Below, piece after piece: positions 6,577 through 6,946 of a stretch of DNA of 6,946 nt. Numbering within the stretch: the first letter of the stretch is position 1; each line of letters begins with the position of its first letter. The DNA is from an uncultured Elusimicrobia bacterium. GTDB taxonomy: Bacteria > Elusimicrobiota > Endomicrobiia > Endomicrobiales > Endomicrobiaceae. Location: the NCBI GenBank assembly GCA_947168325.1, contig CAMVLN010000081.1, forward strand, positions 1-6,946, read 5' to 3'. Position numbers and translations under genes: made by a program. The notes beneath the pieces are model-generated. The model saw only the letters and a list, made by a program, of their open reading frames with translations. It did not search any database and was not told the origin of the DNA.

Positions 6577-6946
6577 ATGAATATAGGTAAAATTTTTATT
6601 AACTTTAGTATTTTTAAGATGCACAAAGTGCTACAGATGAAGAAGTTAATATCTTGTGTGATGTTTTTTATATTGATGAGTTTGATAAATATTAGGAGGA
6701 TAGAATTTGAGGTGGGAGATTTTATTAAAGAGAGTGTAAGAGTGTCAGTAAAAACGGTATCTAGGCAAGTTAGTTTTATATATAGGATTTATTTAGAAAG
6801 ATTTTCTAGGGTATTTGTGGGGGCGAGCGAAGGAGTATTAGTAAAGGAGCAAAGAACGAGAGGAGACGAAATAGGTGAGCGAACTGGCGAAGGTAATAGT
6901 TTGATGGCATCAGTAGGATACTTGATGGCAGCAGATGTATATGAGA
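6577..6946 (+). CDS. Hypothetical exported or membrane-anchored protein (3' truncated by window)
   Basis: Open from the ATG at 6577 (after a TGA at 6571-6573) to the window end, 123 codons with no stop. No family was recognised. A second start at 6637 gives a more typical signal peptide or anchor, MKKLISCVMFFILMSL, and may be the true start; neither start has a clear Shine-Dalgarno. Counting from 6577, residues 21-38 are the hydrophobic segment, residues 45-83 are a mixed basic and hydrophobic stretch, and residues 81-107 are charged and glycine-rich (for example TRGDEIGERTGEG). The visible end holds two 7-residue units, LMASVGY and LMAADVY. The stretch 6817-6900 is about 50% GC with far more G than C (34 against 8), unlike the other genes. 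It may be the N-terminus of a larger surface protein, but this rests only on the leader and composition. Confidence 0.5.
   Translation, partial: MNIGKIFINFSIFKMHKVLQMKKLISCVMFFILMSLINIRRIEFEVGDFIKESVRVSVKTVSRQVSFIYRIYLERFSRVFVGASEGVLVKEQRTRGDEIGERTGEGNSLMASVGYLMAADVYE
6901..6942 (+). repeat. Two 21-bp tandem units at the window edge
   Basis: Units 6901-6921 and 6922-6942 share their first nine bases (TTGATGGCA) and agree at 16 of 21 positions. They lie in frame and encode LMASVGY and LMAADVY. With only two copies visible, it is unclear whether an array continues beyond the window. Confidence 0.4.

Overview
The window is very AT-rich (by eye around 30% GC) and carries five protein-coding features, all on the + strand. 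The likely host is a low-GC, two-membraned (diderm), fermentative bacterium. Two points support this. An outer-membrane beta-barrel of the PorV/UPF0164 type ends in a C-terminal phenylalanine. Glycolysis appears to use a long pyrophosphate-dependent phosphofructokinase. Secreted proteins with a FlgD-like C-terminal domain next to PorV-like barrels, together with PPi-PFK, fit Elusimicrobiota (Endomicrobium-like gut bacteria). A spirochaete such as Brachyspira, or a related diderm lineage, cannot be excluded. The standard genetic code is used. The phylum assignment is inference.

Layout. Positions 1-27 look like the last codons of an upstream gene. Positions 79-1266 encode a secreted protein with a C-terminal FlgD/T9SS-like sorting-type domain. 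One base later comes a PorV-like outer-membrane barrel (1268-2191). These two form a tight bicistron that ends at a rho-independent terminator (2236-2279). A new transcription unit then carries pfp (2335-4008), closed by a very strong hairpin terminator (4027-4070). Immediately after it is a 682-residue membrane-anchored enzyme of the LTA synthase/phosphoglycerol transferase (sulfatase-fold) family (4101-6149). A gene-free stretch of about 430 bp follows (6150-6576); it contains a clear 14-bp inverted repeat. Last, an open reading frame runs off the end of the window (6577-6946); its G- and purine-rich 3' part differs from everything else here.

Functional reading. Genes 1 and 2 are best read as a surface protein and a barrel that may help export or anchor it, as PorV does for CTD cargo in type IX secretion. 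pfp is a housekeeping glycolytic gene. The LTA-synthase-like enzyme probably adds glycerol-phosphate (or a similar head group) to an envelope glycan. Apart from the envelope theme of genes 1, 2 and 4, there is no sign that the units form one system, and no mobile element, CRISPR array, tRNA or rRNA was recognised.
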